A stretch of DNA of 58,716 nucleotides from an uncultured Dokdonia sp. Lineage in GTDB: Bacteria; Bacteroidota; Bacteroidia; Flavobacteriales; Flavobacteriaceae. The translations under genes were made by a program, and so were the position numbers. Positions 46,163-55,516 of the stretch are shown in pieces. The stretch lies in contig NZ_CALEMI010000149.1 of the NCBI RefSeq assembly GCF_937910895.1, positions 1 to 58,716 of the forward strand. Direction: 5' to 3'. The notes under the pieces were generated by a model. That model made no database searches. It was not told where the DNA came from and was given only the letters and a program-made list of their open reading frames with translations. Within the stretch, counting starts at the first letter, position 1. Every line of letters starts with the position of its first letter.

Positions 46163-46477
46163 ATGATGTTATTAAATGTAGTCGCTCATAGTACAACGCA
46201 AGCAAAAGAAATTGCTGTGTATTTACTTGATCATAAATTTATTACCCAAGCATCTATAGGAGAAAAGGAAGTGTATGAACTCAATGAAAATCACAAGTTA
46301 CAAGGATCAAAACAGTATGTGATCAAAGGAATCTCTAAGGCGCTACTTTTTGATACGATCAATAAAAAACTAAGAGAAAAGTACTCAGATCAAATGCCTA
46401 TAGTATTTGCTGAACCTCTTATTTATATCGACTCCGAGCAGAATGAAAAGTTTCTGGAGGGGATTGTGAAGGTGTGA
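46163..46477 (+). CDS. CutA-like small protein (tentative)
   Basis: The 104-residue product is similar in layout to CutA1: an opening strand VVAHSTTQAKEIAVYLLDHKFITQASI, where CutA has its conserved helix after TTxP-like residues, and a later segment YVIKGISKALLFDTINKKLREKYSDQMPIVFAEPLI, which fits the CutA helix and PxI region. CutA is a trimer of the P-II-like fold. Some key residues differ, so this is a remote match. It is divergent from the TetR gene and convergent with yebC, separated by a terminator. Confidence 0.5.
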   Translation: MMLLNVVAHSTTQAKEIAVYLLDHKFITQASIGEKEVYELNENHKLQGSKQYVIKGISKALLFDTINKKLREKYSDQMPIVFAEPLIYIDSEQNEKFLEGIVKV

Positions 46478-46591
46478 TATTCATCTAAAGAAACCAAACT
46501 AATTATCTAAAACAAAAAAATCAACACCTTGTAAAGCCAACATAAACATCGTTATTCAGAATCTAAAACAGATTCGAACTTTATAGAAACA

Positions 46592-46630
46592 AAAGAGAGG
46601 TTGTTTAAAACAAAACAACCTCTCTTTTTA
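46592..46630. terminator. Bidirectional terminator
   Basis: AAAAGAGAGGTTGTT (46592-46606) pairs with AACAACCTCTCTTTT (46615-46629) between the convergent CutA-like and yebC genes. Confidence 0.85.
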
Positions 46631-46645
46631 CTTTAACTGTATGTT

Positions 46646-47377
46646 CTATTCTTCTTCATCGTCGTCAGAAGCTTCCATGGTGTGGAATACGTTCTGGACA
46701 TCGTCGTCATCTTCTATTTTTTCTAAAAGCTTATTGACATCTGCTTCTTGTTCTGGTGTCAATTTTTTAGTTACCTGTGGAATCCGATCAAAACCAGAAG
46801 ATAAAATTTCTGCACCGCGTTCTTCTAATGCTGACTGAATCGCACCAAAACTCTCAAAAGGAGCATAAATATGAATCCCTTCTTCATCTTGAAAAACCTC
46901 TTCGGCACCATAGTCTATAAACTCAAGTTCGATTTCTTCTACGTCTTGCCCTTCTGCTTCGATACGGAAAGTACACGTATGGTCAAACATAAAGACAACA
47001 GATCCAGAAGTTCCTAAACTTCCATCACATTTATTAAAATACGAACGCACATTGGCAACGGTACGGGTATTATTATCTGTAGCAGTTTCTACCAAAATAG
47101 CAATCCCATGGGGTGCATAGCCTTCAAAAATCACTTCTTTAAAATCGCCAAGGCTTTTGTCACTTGCTTTTTTTATAGCACGCTCTACATTGTCCTTTGG
47201 CATATTTACAGACTTCGCATTTTGAATAACGGCGCGTAATCTAGAATTACTATCAGGATCTGGGCCACCTTCTTTAACAGCCATAACAATATCTTTCCCA
47301 ATACGTGTAAACGCTTTTGACATCGCGCTCCAACGTTTCATTTTACGTGCTTTTCTAAATTCAAATGCTCTTCCCAT
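46646..47377 (-). CDS. YebC/PmpR family protein
   Basis: A 243-residue protein of the YebC family, now linked to translation of proline-rich stretches and to gene regulation. The start at 47377 gives the family N-terminus MGRAFEFRKARKMKRWSAMSK; an upstream ATG at 47407 would add ten residues not seen in relatives. The body has GGPDPDSNSRLRAVIQNAKSVNMPKDNVERAIKKA and the central GYAPHGIAILVE motif, then an acidic C-terminus. It is downstream of the pterin dehydratase gene on the same strand. Confidence 0.93.
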   Translation of the reverse strand: MGRAFEFRKARKMKRWSAMSKAFTRIGKDIVMAVKEGGPDPDSNSRLRAVIQNAKSVNMPKDNVERAIKKASDKSLGDFKEVIFEGYAPHGIAILVETATDNNTRTVANVRSYFNKCDGSLGTSGSVVFMFDHTCTFRIEAEGQDVEEIELEFIDYGAEEVFQDEEGIHIYAPFESFGAIQSALEERGAEILSSGFDRIPQVTKKLTPEQEADVNKLLEKIEDDDDVQNVFHTMEASDDDEEE

Positions 47378-47452
47378 AATAAACTTTAATCCCTCAAAAG
47401 GGTTCATTTTACGACTTTTAAGTTGAAATTAAAAAGTCAATTTCCAAATTAT

Positions 47453-47475
47453 ACTTCGTAAATCTATCACGAAGT
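47453..47475 (-). terminator. Weak hairpin between the dehydratase and yebC
   Basis: ACTTCGT and ACGAAGT arms around 9 bases. It could be a weak terminator of the dehydratase transcript. Confidence 0.3.
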
Positions 47476-47525
47476 AGCTGATTTAAGTCTGTAAAAATAA
47501 TAAAAAGTAAGACTTTTCAAAGTAT

Positions 47526-47810
47526 CTATGCATTGAGAATATCCTCAATCGCAGCCGCCAAATCAAAATCTTTTTCAGTGACTCCACCCGCATCGTGTGT
47601 CGATAATGAGATAGATAACTCATTATACACATTACTCCAATCTGGATGGTGTTGTAAACGCTCTGCTTCAAAAGCGATACGCGTCATTGTAGAAAATACT
47701 TCTCTAAAATTTTCGAACTCCAAGGTGGTATGAATCGCATTTTCATCATATTCCCAATCTGGAAAATCTTCTAAACGGTCTTTAATCTGTGCTTCTGTTA
47801 GTTTCTTCAT
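47526..47810 (-). CDS. 4a-hydroxytetrahydrobiopterin dehydratase (PCD/PhhB)
   Basis: A 94-residue pterin-4a-carbinolamine dehydratase, which recycles the cofactor of aromatic amino acid hydroxylases. The active-site motif RLQHHPDW (His54, His55, Trp58) and the family ending THDAGGVTEKDFDLAAAIEDIL are clear. folE (GTP cyclohydrolase I) is found later in the window at 54151, which fits pterin metabolism in the host. No hydroxylase gene is present here. Confidence 0.92.
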   Translation of the reverse strand: MKKLTEAQIKDRLEDFPDWEYDENAIHTTLEFENFREVFSTMTRIAFEAERLQHHPDWSNVYNELSISLSTHDAGGVTEKDFDLAAAIEDILNA

Positions 47811-47902
47811 AGCGCTGTTATTTTGCTAGATTATTGAATGATTTAATCTTATCTAAGTGTTTAAATCGTACTTAGATATGGAAACTCTAATGTACGTAAT
47901 TT

Positions 47903-47918
47903 CGCTTTCGCGAAAGCG
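47903..47918. repeat. Palindrome copy 9 (CGCTTTCGCGAAAGCG), intergenic
   Basis: Perfect 16-bp palindrome upstream of the dehydratase gene; the right side continues GCGTA but the left does not. Confidence 0.95.
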
Positions 47919-48076
47919 TACTCAGAAAAAAAATAATAGAATATATGAGATTTAGCTATTAGTCGGTAGCTCTTAGACGTTAGTCTTTAGCTCTTAGCTT
48001 GTGGCTTTTAGTTGGTAGTGGTTAGTGATCTGTGATTATTAATAGCTTATAAATTCCCGATATGCGTGTCGTTTTA

Positions 48077-48117
48077 AAAATAGAGTAACACTCTATTTTA
48101 GAGTAGTACTCTATTTT
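48077..48117. repeat. Double inverted repeat AAAATAGAGT/ACTCTATTTT
   Basis: AAAATAGAGT, spacer AAC, ACTCTATTTT, then AGAGT-AGT-ACTCTATTTT. Two overlapping hairpins share the same word, a layout seen in operators and in terminators; no dedicated gene nearby explains it. Confidence 0.6.
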
Positions 48118-48255
48118 ACATATCCCTATCCTTCTTATCAAGTGGTAATTTTAAAAGAATAATATCTTATATATATATATATCAAGTCTTGAATCTTGAT
48201 TCCAACTACCATCTAATAGCTAACGACTACTAGCTAAAAAAGCCAATAGCTATTT

Positions 48256-49020
48256 TCAGAATCCTTCAAAAGCGCCTAATCCAAACAAGGCAAAGTCATA
48301 CTTTACAGGGTCGTGAGGATCTAATTTTCGTAATGATGTATCAAGTTCGGCGAGAGATTTGGCGTCATTTTGCTTTCGCGAAAGCAATTTTAACTTTCTT
48401 CCTACATTACCCGTATGCACATCCAGCGGACAGGAAAGAAGCGAGGGTGAGATATTTTTCCAAATTCCAAAATCAACGCCTGATTTGGCATCACGTACCA
48501 TCCAACGTAAGAACATATTGATGCGCTTCGCTGCCGAATTCCGTAACGGATCACTCACGTGTTTCTGTGTACGTTGCAGATGAGGGATTTCAAAAAATAC
48601 TTCTTTAAAATGGGAAATAGCTGGTTGTAATCCTTCTTTGGTGATTCCAGACGCAAACACCGCTTCGAGTCCGTTGTGGTTTTGATAGATGTTTTGAAGC
48701 GAACGGATAAAGGTTTCTACATCCAGTTCATTGAATGTTCGATGCACAAAACCCGTGAAATATTCTGCTTGATCAGCATGATAATTTAAGATAAACTCAT
48801 GGGGTTCATTGCCCATCAGATCCATCAGTTTGGTCGCATTGGTAATAATGCTTTTGCGATTTCCCCAAGCAATGGTTGCTGTCAAAAAAGCAGCAATCTC
48901 GATATCTTCTTTCTTCTCAAACCGATGCGGAATCTGAATAGGATCATGCGGAATAAAATCTGGACGTTCATATTGTAGTGCTTTCTCGTCCAGAAAACTC
49001 TTGAGTTCTTTTTTATTCAT
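48256..49020 (-). CDS. TIGR02757 (DUF2400) family protein
   Basis: A 254-residue cytosolic protein of the conserved TIGR02757 family, common in Bacteroidota and of unknown function. The start at 49020 (MNKKELKSFLDEKALQYERPDFI) fits the family; an upstream frame start at 49047 would lie deep inside the preceding gene. Recognisable segments are AAFLTATIAWGNRKSIITNATKL, DPLRNSAAKRINMFLRWMVR and CPLDVHTGNVGRKL, with a helical fold related to DNA glycosylases (my memory, unverified). The palindrome is read here in a third frame as LLSRKQN. Start overlaps the upstream gene by 8 bp. Confidence 0.82.
   Translation of the reverse strand: MNKKELKSFLDEKALQYERPDFIPHDPIQIPHRFEKKEDIEIAAFLTATIAWGNRKSIITNATKLMDLMGNEPHEFILNYHADQAEYFTGFVHRTFNELDVETFIRSLQNIYQNHNGLEAVFASGITKEGLQPAISHFKEVFFEIPHLQRTQKHVSDPLRNSAAKRINMFLRWMVRDAKSGVDFGIWKNISPSLLSCPLDVHTGNVGRKLKLLSRKQNDAKSLAELDTSLRKLDPHDPVKYDFALFGLGAFEGF
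48370..48387. repeat. Palindrome copy 10, coding, with different flanks
   Basis: TTGCTTTCGCGAAAGCAA: 14-bp core with symmetrical TT/AA flanks, inside the TIGR02757 gene, read as LLSRKQ. Confidence 0.95.
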
Positions 49021-50713
49021 TGTCGAAGGTATAGGAGTAAAAACCATCTTTTAGATTGTTCGTACGCATTTGTGGCACCGATCTAAAATAGGCTTTAAAA
49101 TCATTGAGATGCTGTAATTGAATACAAGGAAGCTCACAATCTCCTGTCGCCCAAAAGAAATCAATATTTGTAGGTGTATAAAGTTTTAGATTTCCTTCCT
49201 GATGGACAGTGTAGGTGGCTTGGGTGTATTTTGTGTTGGGATGTGGTTTGACAAGGTATTTTAAAGAAAATACACTAAGACTTAATTGAAATTTATTTTC
49301 CGTAAGTGTATTAAGATTAAATGGAATAAATAAAGGGACGGCAATGGCTATCGTAGCTAGGGTAAGACCTATTTTGATAAGAGATTTTTTAGTAATACTT
49401 ACAGCGATTAGGGTAAGTGCTAGTAGCATAAAGAACCCTAAAAAAAAGCGATATTGAGGCGAGGTTAGCCATAAAAACAAGAGTTGTACAATGCTTATGA
49501 AATAAAGAATATAGAGTGGTTTTTTAAAACGAACTTTTCTAATAAAAAACGGAAAAAGAATCAGGACAACACACATCGCGATATTAAATAAGCCGTGAAG
49601 TTTTGGGAGTCGAAGCCAGTGTATGATACGCTGCAATAGCGTACTATTTTCATATTCTTTTGGGGTTAAGAAAAAGGCATAGTGTTTTGTCGTTTCTACA
49701 AGATATTCTTGTAGTTGCAAAGGCAACATCCAGTCTACACTGGTCAATCTAAAACTAGCGATAGGATAGAGTGGATAGCCAGAAATAATACTGTTTTTTA
49801 CTGCAAAAAGCACAAAAGCAATTCCTGAAATTATTGATAATTTCAGTAGATCTTGCTTGACAGATTTTCTACTTTTTATGTATAAAATGACAGGGAATAT
49901 AATGAGAAAAACAGCTGTTACTTTTATAAAAACAGCAAATACACCTAAAACAAATATGATGCTAAGGGGCGTCTCTTTGCTTGATAGATAGTGCGTTAAA
50001 AACTCTCCAAAGATTATCAAGGAAAGTAGATAGATGGGTAAATCTGGCGATGGTGTACTGATAAATTGGAATAAGAATACATTAAAAATAGGAAATAACC
50101 CAATGAGTAATAGATGCTTTTCTTTTTGTTTAAAATAGTGTCCTAACTTGTCTAGTGCATACACATTACCGAGAACGAGGTAAAACCCATTGATGTCATT
50201 AAAAAAGGGTGCTATTTCATTTAGGTTAAGCGCACTTTGTAAGATATGCCATCCAGAATGCTGAGCTAAAAAAAAGTGAAAATTAGCGAGCCCTTTTACA
50301 AATCCGTAGGTGTCAAGCCATTTGATGGTTTGTATGTAATAGGATTCATTATCTAATATATAGGGGGCACTTGCGCATTGTGCTGCGGCAAATAGCGTGA
50401 TGATAATTAATAGGATGTTGAGATAGGGTGGGAGTGTTTTTATTTTCGCTTTAAGCGAAAGGAGAAACCCTTTATATACCTTTCTTTTCCATAGTCCTAA
50501 ACCTAGAGTAATGCCTATAAGAATGCTTTCAAAATAGATTTGTAATCCGCTGAAAATAGCCCAAATACTTGCTAGTAAAGCAATGGCAAATCCTCCCAAG
50601 AAAAAGGTAATAACTGGATGGGATTTTCCGAGTTTGAAACTGTCTTGAAATGCAACCCCTATAGTACTTGTTATTATAAATAGATAGCACCAGTATATTA
50701 AAACAGCGAGCAT
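49013..50713 (-). CDS. Polytopic membrane protein, GT-C glycosyltransferase-like
   Basis: A 566-residue protein with about 12 or more membrane helices and a short C-terminal soluble tail. Helices alternate with the segments LDNESYYIQTIKWLDTYG and GLANFHFFLAQHSGWHIL. Such an acidic first loop and topology recall the LIC_10190 / PMT-like GT-C family, which use lipid-linked sugars; substrate and activity are not known. Neighbours are the TIGR02757 gene (8-bp overlap) and lolD (1-bp gap), so the three genes form one unit. Confidence 0.65.
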   Translation of the reverse strand: MLAVLIYWCYLFIITSTIGVAFQDSFKLGKSHPVITFFLGGFAIALLASIWAIFSGLQIYFESILIGITLGLGLWKRKVYKGFLLSLKAKIKTLPPYLNILLIIITLFAAAQCASAPYILDNESYYIQTIKWLDTYGFVKGLANFHFFLAQHSGWHILQSALNLNEIAPFFNDINGFYLVLGNVYALDKLGHYFKQKEKHLLLIGLFPIFNVFLFQFISTPSPDLPIYLLSLIIFGEFLTHYLSSKETPLSIIFVLGVFAVFIKVTAVFLIIFPVILYIKSRKSVKQDLLKLSIISGIAFVLFAVKNSIISGYPLYPIASFRLTSVDWMLPLQLQEYLVETTKHYAFFLTPKEYENSTLLQRIIHWLRLPKLHGLFNIAMCVVLILFPFFIRKVRFKKPLYILYFISIVQLLFLWLTSPQYRFFLGFFMLLALTLIAVSITKKSLIKIGLTLATIAIAVPLFIPFNLNTLTENKFQLSLSVFSLKYLVKPHPNTKYTQATYTVHQEGNLKLYTPTNIDFFWATGDCELPCIQLQHLNDFKAYFRSVPQMRTNNLKDGFYSYTFDNE

Positions 50714-50714
50714 A

Positions 50715-51380
50715 TTATTGAGTTACAAAAGAGCCATCTACCATGGTTAATTTACGATCTGCCATATCTGCGAGTTCTTCGTTATGAGTAACAATGACCA
50801 AGGTCTGTCCAAACTCATCACGGAGTTTAAAGAATAACTCATGAAGATTTTCTGCGCTTTCTGTATCTAAATTTCCAGAAGGCTCATCTGCAAGAATGAG
50901 GGCAGGTTTATTCATTAGCGCTCTTGCTACGGCAACGCGTTGTTGTTCTCCTCCAGAAAGCTCATTAGGTTTATGATGGTACCGATGTGAAAGCCCTAAA
51001 AAGTCTAAAAGTTCTTTGGCTCTTTTTTCTGCTTCGGCTTTAGGTATTTTTGCAATGTAGGCAGGAATACATACATTTTCTATAGCTGTAAATTCAGGTA
51101 ATAACTGATGAAATTGGAAGATAAAGCCAATGTGCTTATTTCTAAACTGGCTAAGTTCTTTTGGCGAAAGCCTACCTAAAGATTGATTATTTATTTCTAA
51201 AAAAGTATTCTCAAGAACGTCTGGTGTATCTAGTGTGCCGAGTATTTGAAGTAAGGTCGTTTTACCAGCTCCACTAGGACCAACAATAGAAACGACTTCT
51301 CCTTTTTTGATATCTAGTGAGACATCTTTGAGTACTTGAAGATCACCATACGTTTTTGAAATATGTTTTGCTGTTACCAT
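50715..51380 (-). CDS. LolD-type ABC transporter ATP-binding protein
   Basis: A 221-residue ATPase with Walker [12 protein letters not shown], signature LSGGEQQR, Walker [13 protein letters not shown] and H-loop VTHNEE, all intact. Its pattern is that of LolD/MacB ATPases, which power lipoprotein sorting or mechanotransmission in the envelope. No LolC/E-like permease is adjacent; the permease may be elsewhere. It is 1 bp upstream of the membrane protein gene 49013-50713 in reading order. Confidence 0.85.
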   Translation of the reverse strand: MVTAKHISKTYGDLQVLKDVSLDIKKGEVVSIVGPSGAGKTTLLQILGTLDTPDVLENTFLEINNQSLGRLSPKELSQFRNKHIGFIFQFHQLLPEFTAIENVCIPAYIAKIPKAEAEKRAKELLDFLGLSHRYHHKPNELSGGEQQRVAVARALMNKPALILADEPSGNLDTESAENLHELFFKLRDEFGQTLVIVTHNEELADMADRKLTMVDGSFVTQ

Positions 51381-51439
51381 TGGCTGTATTTACGAAGTGA
51401 AAGTACTACATTATATAGTATCAAGCAATCGTAAAAAGT

Positions 51440-53878
51440 TTATGACGTCTTTTTAAAGACCGTTTTTATGTTGTTGTAATCTATAAAGTAAGTAACCCGA
51501 AGTGATACGGTATGTTGTAAGGGTTGATCAAATAACGAATTAAGACTCTGTGTATAATTCAATTGAGATTGATCATCGCTATTAAAAATCTGATTTCTGT
51601 AAAGAAGGGTAGCTTCACTTCCAGGCGCAAATCGCCATCTAAAACTCAAATCCATATTCCAAATATTAAAATTGGCATTCGGATCTCTAAGCACTGTTAT
51701 ATCATAGTCGTCTATTTCTGTTCTGGATCCATCTTCATTTAGTATAAAAAAGATATTACTACTATGGTCTGCGACGCTCCAGAAATTACGTAGGCGTAGA
51801 TCAATCGCTTTAAAAGGATCGAAGTTATAACTTGCACTAATGGTGTTTTCAAAAGAAGTAACATCTCTAAGTCCTAGGAATACGTCGGTATCTGTATTGT
51901 CTACCCAGCCAAAGTTTTTCTTGCGGGTGCTGTAATTAGAAGAAAGGATTAAGAGAAACTTATCTGAAAAGCGGTATCTCGGAGAGAAGTTAAGGCTGTA
52001 GTTTACCTGGTCTTGATTACCAAACCACTGGCGTACACTACCTCGTAGATCAAAAGCAAACTTTTTTCTGAAGTCTGTAGATATAAAACCACGTACACTT
52101 GCATTCGGTTCAAAAACGACAAATCGTCCTTCTACTCTTGGTTCAAAATAGTCATTGTCACGAGAGTTATAATCTGCATCTACTCCAAAAGCAAATCGCT
52201 CTATCGTGGCAAAAAAAGTATTTATATCTATACTATTCCTAGTTTGTACACTAGGTCTATAGAGTCTTCTATGCCTTGCCGATAAACTGATACGGTATCT
52301 ATTAAATTTACCTCTGGGTTGTATCAACTCATACGATCCAGAAGCTGAAAAGTTATTAAAGTTGTTTCTAAAATTTAACCCTAAGTCATTAATATCTAAT
52401 TTGGTATTTGCAAGATCATGCCCAAAACGATAGCGCCACGCTCCTCTAATTTTAAAGAAGTCAAACTCTGATTGAAATCCTGTTTTAATTCCGTCAGGCG
52501 TACTTACATTGCTTATCACCGCTCTTCCTGAACCTCTATAGTTATTGCCTTTGTCTGCGATATCAAACACACCTGCAGTAACATTAGCATCTCTAAAATT
52601 ACTCCCGCTTCGTATCACACTTGTATTGATGAGTGATACTGAAGAGTTTTGATTAAATTGCTGATCAACTACTACTACATTATAGTTTGTCAAAGGCTCT
52701 ATACGTTCTTCCCTAGATTCACCAGTAATCGTATCACGTATGATCGCAAAGGTATTTTCTCCTACAGAATTTAAGACACCAACGCCTAGTCCATTTTTAG
52801 TACGTCCAGATAATTTTACAGAATTTAGCAATTTTACGTTATCGGGCTGTTCAATGATTTCTTCATTTTCTGCAAGATTGTCTACGCTTCCAGAAGGGCT
52901 GCCCCCTATACGTCTTGAAAAGAAAATTTCTCCCTTTTGGAAAAGATCAATTCCTTCGGTAAAGAAGGATCTATTTTCACCAAAGGTTTGTTCAAAGGGT
53001 CCCAAGTTTAAACGTACATTATCAAAAGCGACTTGTCCAAAATCAGGTATTAATTGGGCATCTAGCGTAAAACTATCGCTGAGTCCGTATTTAATATCCA
53101 ATCCCCCTGCAAAGTTGGTTTGGTTTTCTCCATCAAATGTGATGGTTTGCGCTTGCGCGAAAGGAAAAAAAGTAAGACGCACTGGAGGGTCAATATTTTG
53201 AACGCCATTTACAATCCCATTATATTGCGTATCTCTTCCTATCCCACGCTGAATCCGACTCCACGTGTGAGTTTCATTTTTACGTAAAAGTCTACGATAA
53301 AAATTTACACTCCAGTTTTGAATATCAACTACTGGAAAGCGTAAGGCATTATAAGGAATGCGATACTCTGCATACCATCCTTTTTCATCACGCGATACCC
53401 TACACTGAAAAACAACATTAAAACCAAAGTCACGATCGTTTTGCGTCACCCTTTGATCTCCGATAGTACCTGCACTGGTCACATAAAATCGCGTTTCATT
53501 GATACCATCATCATAGGTATTGAGCGCCACCATAAAGTGATCTGCTTGCACAAAAATTTCATCCCGTTGCGAAAACTGACTTGCAATAGAGTCTGGAGAA
53601 GGGTCATACATGTAGGCGGCAACATAGACTGCCCTATCATCATACGCCATTTTAACCTCTGTGCGAAAAGCATCTTCGATGGTACCTTCATTTCCAGGTT
53701 CAAACATCTGAAAGTCTCCATACGCAGGAAGTTTACTCCATATAGCATCATCTAATATTCCATCTATTTTCGGAGGGGTGTCAATTCTAGTCGCCGTAAG
53801 TTCTTTTTTTTGTGCTAGCACAGATTGCTGTAATAAAGCAACAAAAACAACTAAAAAAACGGAAACACCCTTATGCAT
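51440..53878 (-). CDS. DUF5916 outer-membrane protein with CBM9-like domain
   Basis: An 812-residue exported protein. Signal peptide (SVLAQ) is followed by a carbohydrate-binding CBM9-like domain (about 25-220: TRIDTPPKIDGILDDAIWSKLP, then VAAYMYDPSPDS) and a long C-terminal DUF5916 domain of many strands, most likely an outer-membrane barrel of the large Bacteroidota family. Function is unknown, possibly sugar-related binding or a surface role. It is monocistronic. A degenerate palindrome lies near residue 240. Confidence 0.82.
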   Translation of the reverse strand: MHKGVSVFLVVFVALLQQSVLAQKKELTATRIDTPPKIDGILDDAIWSKLPAYGDFQMFEPGNEGTIEDAFRTEVKMAYDDRAVYVAAYMYDPSPDSIASQFSQRDEIFVQADHFMVALNTYDDGINETRFYVTSAGTIGDQRVTQNDRDFGFNVVFQCRVSRDEKGWYAEYRIPYNALRFPVVDIQNWSVNFYRRLLRKNETHTWSRIQRGIGRDTQYNGIVNGVQNIDPPVRLTFFPFAQAQTITFDGENQTNFAGGLDIKYGLSDSFTLDAQLIPDFGQVAFDNVRLNLGPFEQTFGENRSFFTEGIDLFQKGEIFFSRRIGGSPSGSVDNLAENEEIIEQPDNVKLLNSVKLSGRTKNGLGVGVLNSVGENTFAIIRDTITGESREERIEPLTNYNVVVVDQQFNQNSSVSLINTSVIRSGSNFRDANVTAGVFDIADKGNNYRGSGRAVISNVSTPDGIKTGFQSEFDFFKIRGAWRYRFGHDLANTKLDINDLGLNFRNNFNNFSASGSYELIQPRGKFNRYRISLSARHRRLYRPSVQTRNSIDINTFFATIERFAFGVDADYNSRDNDYFEPRVEGRFVVFEPNASVRGFISTDFRKKFAFDLRGSVRQWFGNQDQVNYSLNFSPRYRFSDKFLLILSSNYSTRKKNFGWVDNTDTDVFLGLRDVTSFENTISASYNFDPFKAIDLRLRNFWSVADHSSNIFFILNEDGSRTEIDDYDITVLRDPNANFNIWNMDLSFRWRFAPGSEATLLYRNQIFNSDDQSQLNYTQSLNSLFDQPLQHTVSLRVTYFIDYNNIKTVFKKTS
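53149..53164. repeat. Degenerate palindrome copy in the DUF5916 gene
   Basis: GCGCTTGCGCGAAAGG differs from the palindrome at several positions, read as FAQAQ-like peptide. Confidence 0.3.
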
Positions 53879-54150
53879 AAAAGAACTCTTTTGTTAAAGT
53901 TACAAATCTAAAGGTGTCTATAAGATCATTGTACTAATTAAAAGTTAAAAAGAAAGTGAGCTTCGTTAACAAAAAAAGTATATTTGTAGAACAGTACTTT
54001 GTGATATATTTTTCTTTTTTAGTTAAACAAAAATAATTACACTTGTATCTTCATTATTGCTAGGTGATTATACAAAGTAATCATTACTAACATTTAAATA
54101 TCACAGGGTACTGAAACTGAAAAAAAATAATTGCTGAATAAAGAAAAAAT

Positions 54151-54747
54151 ATGCCATACAGAAAATTTGAAGAATACAATATTGAAGTAACAGAGAGTAT
54201 TAAAAAGAATTTTGAATCCATTATAGATGATTTAGGAGAAGACACTTCAAGAGAAGGAATTGTTAAAACACCAGAAAGAGCCGCAAAGGCAATGCAGTAT
54301 CTTACTTCCGGATACAATATGAACCCTGCCAAAATTTTAAAAGGTGCCATGTTTAAGGAAGACTATGACGATATGGTCATTGTAAAAGATATAGAGTTAT
54401 ACTCTTTATGTGAACACCATATGTTACCATTTTTCGGAAAAGCTCATATTGCTTATATCCCTAATGGTCATATTGTAGGTTTGAGTAAACTCCCTCGTAT
54501 TGTAGATGTGTTCTCAAGACGCTTACAAGTACAAGAACGATTAACACACGATATCTTAGAGTGTATTAATGATACACTAAAGCCTAAAGGAGTGGCTGTC
54601 GTTATAGAAGCGTCTCACATGTGTATGATGATGCGTGGTGTTCAAAAACAAAATTCTACAACCACCACATCAGGCTTTAGAGGACAGTTTGAAAAAATTG
54701 AAACCCGCACAGAATTTCTTAAATTAATAAGCTCAAGTTTATCATAA
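54151..54747 (+). CDS. folE: GTP cyclohydrolase I FolE
   Basis: FolE opens GTP to 7,8-dihydroneopterin triphosphate, first step of folate and pterin synthesis. The 198-residue protein has zinc and active-site motifs [18 protein letters not shown] and SHMCMMMRG, with RVQ-like LQVQERLT, and the ending [15 protein letters not shown]. The short N-terminal extension before EEYNIEV-type residues is acceptable. It is probably monocistronic with the small membrane protein gene downstream. The pterin dehydratase at 47526 belongs to the same area of metabolism. Confidence 0.95.
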   Translation: MPYRKFEEYNIEVTESIKKNFESIIDDLGEDTSREGIVKTPERAAKAMQYLTSGYNMNPAKILKGAMFKEDYDDMVIVKDIELYSLCEHHMLPFFGKAHIAYIPNGHIVGLSKLPRIVDVFSRRLQVQERLTHDILECINDTLKPKGVAVVIEASHMCMMMRGVQKQNSTTTTSGFRGQFEKIETRTEFLKLISSSLS

Positions 54748-54821
54748 TATCATAAGCGTTTGCTCATAATTATATTTGGTATACCAATTGCTTGAACAAA
54801 AGTGTTATATTTAATACAATT

Positions 54822-55133
54822 ATGAGTAAATACAAATTATTAATTATTGGTCTTATTATAGACGGGGTAGGCATTCTAACATCTAGCTGGATACTACCGC
54901 TTATAGGTGATTTTGCAGATATTGTTTGGGCACCACTTTCTGCTTGGATCATGACAAAGATGTATAAAGGGAATGCAGGTAAGATCGCAGGAGCTGCCAC
55001 CTTTATAGAAGAAATTTTACCAGGAATAGACATCATTCCTTCTTTTACATTGATGTGGTTTTATACTTTTGTAATTGCTAGAAAAAAAGTTGAGACTGTA
55101 GAAAAAGAAAGCGATATAATCGATATTACTTAA
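54822..55133 (+). CDS. Small membrane protein of unknown function
   Basis: A 103-residue protein with two to three membrane segments ([49 protein letters not shown]) and a charged C-terminal tail. The start ATG at 54822 is preferred to a TTG at 54792 because it gives a compact N-terminus. Conserved-looking motif [14 protein letters not shown]. Its 3' end overlaps that of the convergent ybaB gene by 8 bp. Function not known. Confidence 0.7.
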   Translation: MSKYKLLIIGLIIDGVGILTSSWILPLIGDFADIVWAPLSAWIMTKMYKGNAGKIAGAATFIEEILPGIDIIPSFTLMWFYTFVIARKKVETVEKESDIIDIT

Positions 55134-55449
55134 ACAGATCCATACCAGGGATATTAGGCATTCCTTCTTTTGCGACGGCTCCCATTTCTGTGTCGTGTAT
55201 ATTTTGTGCCTTCTCTAATGCTTTATTTATGGTTAAAATAAGATAGTCTTCTAGCTGCTCTTTATCTTGTAAAAGATTTTCAGATAGTTCTATTTCTTTT
55301 ATACGTCCACTTGCCGTAGCTGTCACTTTAAGAAGGCCATCACTAGATTGTTCATCAACAAGCACTGTTTTAAGTCTTTCTTTAGTTGCCTCTGCCTTAG
55401 CTTTTGCCTCTTGTAATTTTCCCATAAGGCCCATCATATCTCCAAACAT
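55126..55449 (-). CDS. YbaB/EbfC family nucleoid-associated protein
   Basis: A 107-residue DNA-binding protein, [26 protein letters not shown] at the N-terminus, a strand pattern with [13 protein letters not shown], and [15 protein letters not shown]. Family members bind DNA as dimers and shape the nucleoid. Elsewhere the gene is often next to recR or dnaX, but not here. It lies tail to tail with the small membrane protein gene (8-bp overlap) and divergent from the S9 peptidase gene. Confidence 0.9.
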   Translation of the reverse strand: MFGDMMGLMGKLQEAKAKAEATKERLKTVLVDEQSSDGLLKVTATASGRIKEIELSENLLQDKEQLEDYLILTINKALEKAQNIHDTEMGAVAKEGMPNIPGMDLFK

Positions 55450-55516
55450 ATTTTATAATTTTAAAATGATTGCTACAAATTTATTAAATTGACCCTTCCG
55501 AATCTACAAATAAAGT

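Larger units (their letters stand above)
47811..48255. other. Repeat-rich intergenic region
   Basis: A 445-bp gap between minus-strand genes. It holds a palindrome copy (47903-47918) and degenerate TAGCTCTTAG-like repeats (47950-48030). There is a double inverted repeat of AAAATAGAGT and ACTCTATTTT (48077-48117), an alternating AT tract (about 48169-48182), and opposite-oriented AGCTA-type repeats (48210-48250). No gene was found. Confidence 0.7.

Noticed and set aside
48169-48182. AT dinucleotide tract as an origin or regulatory element
   Set aside because: Short and without DnaA boxes or other context.
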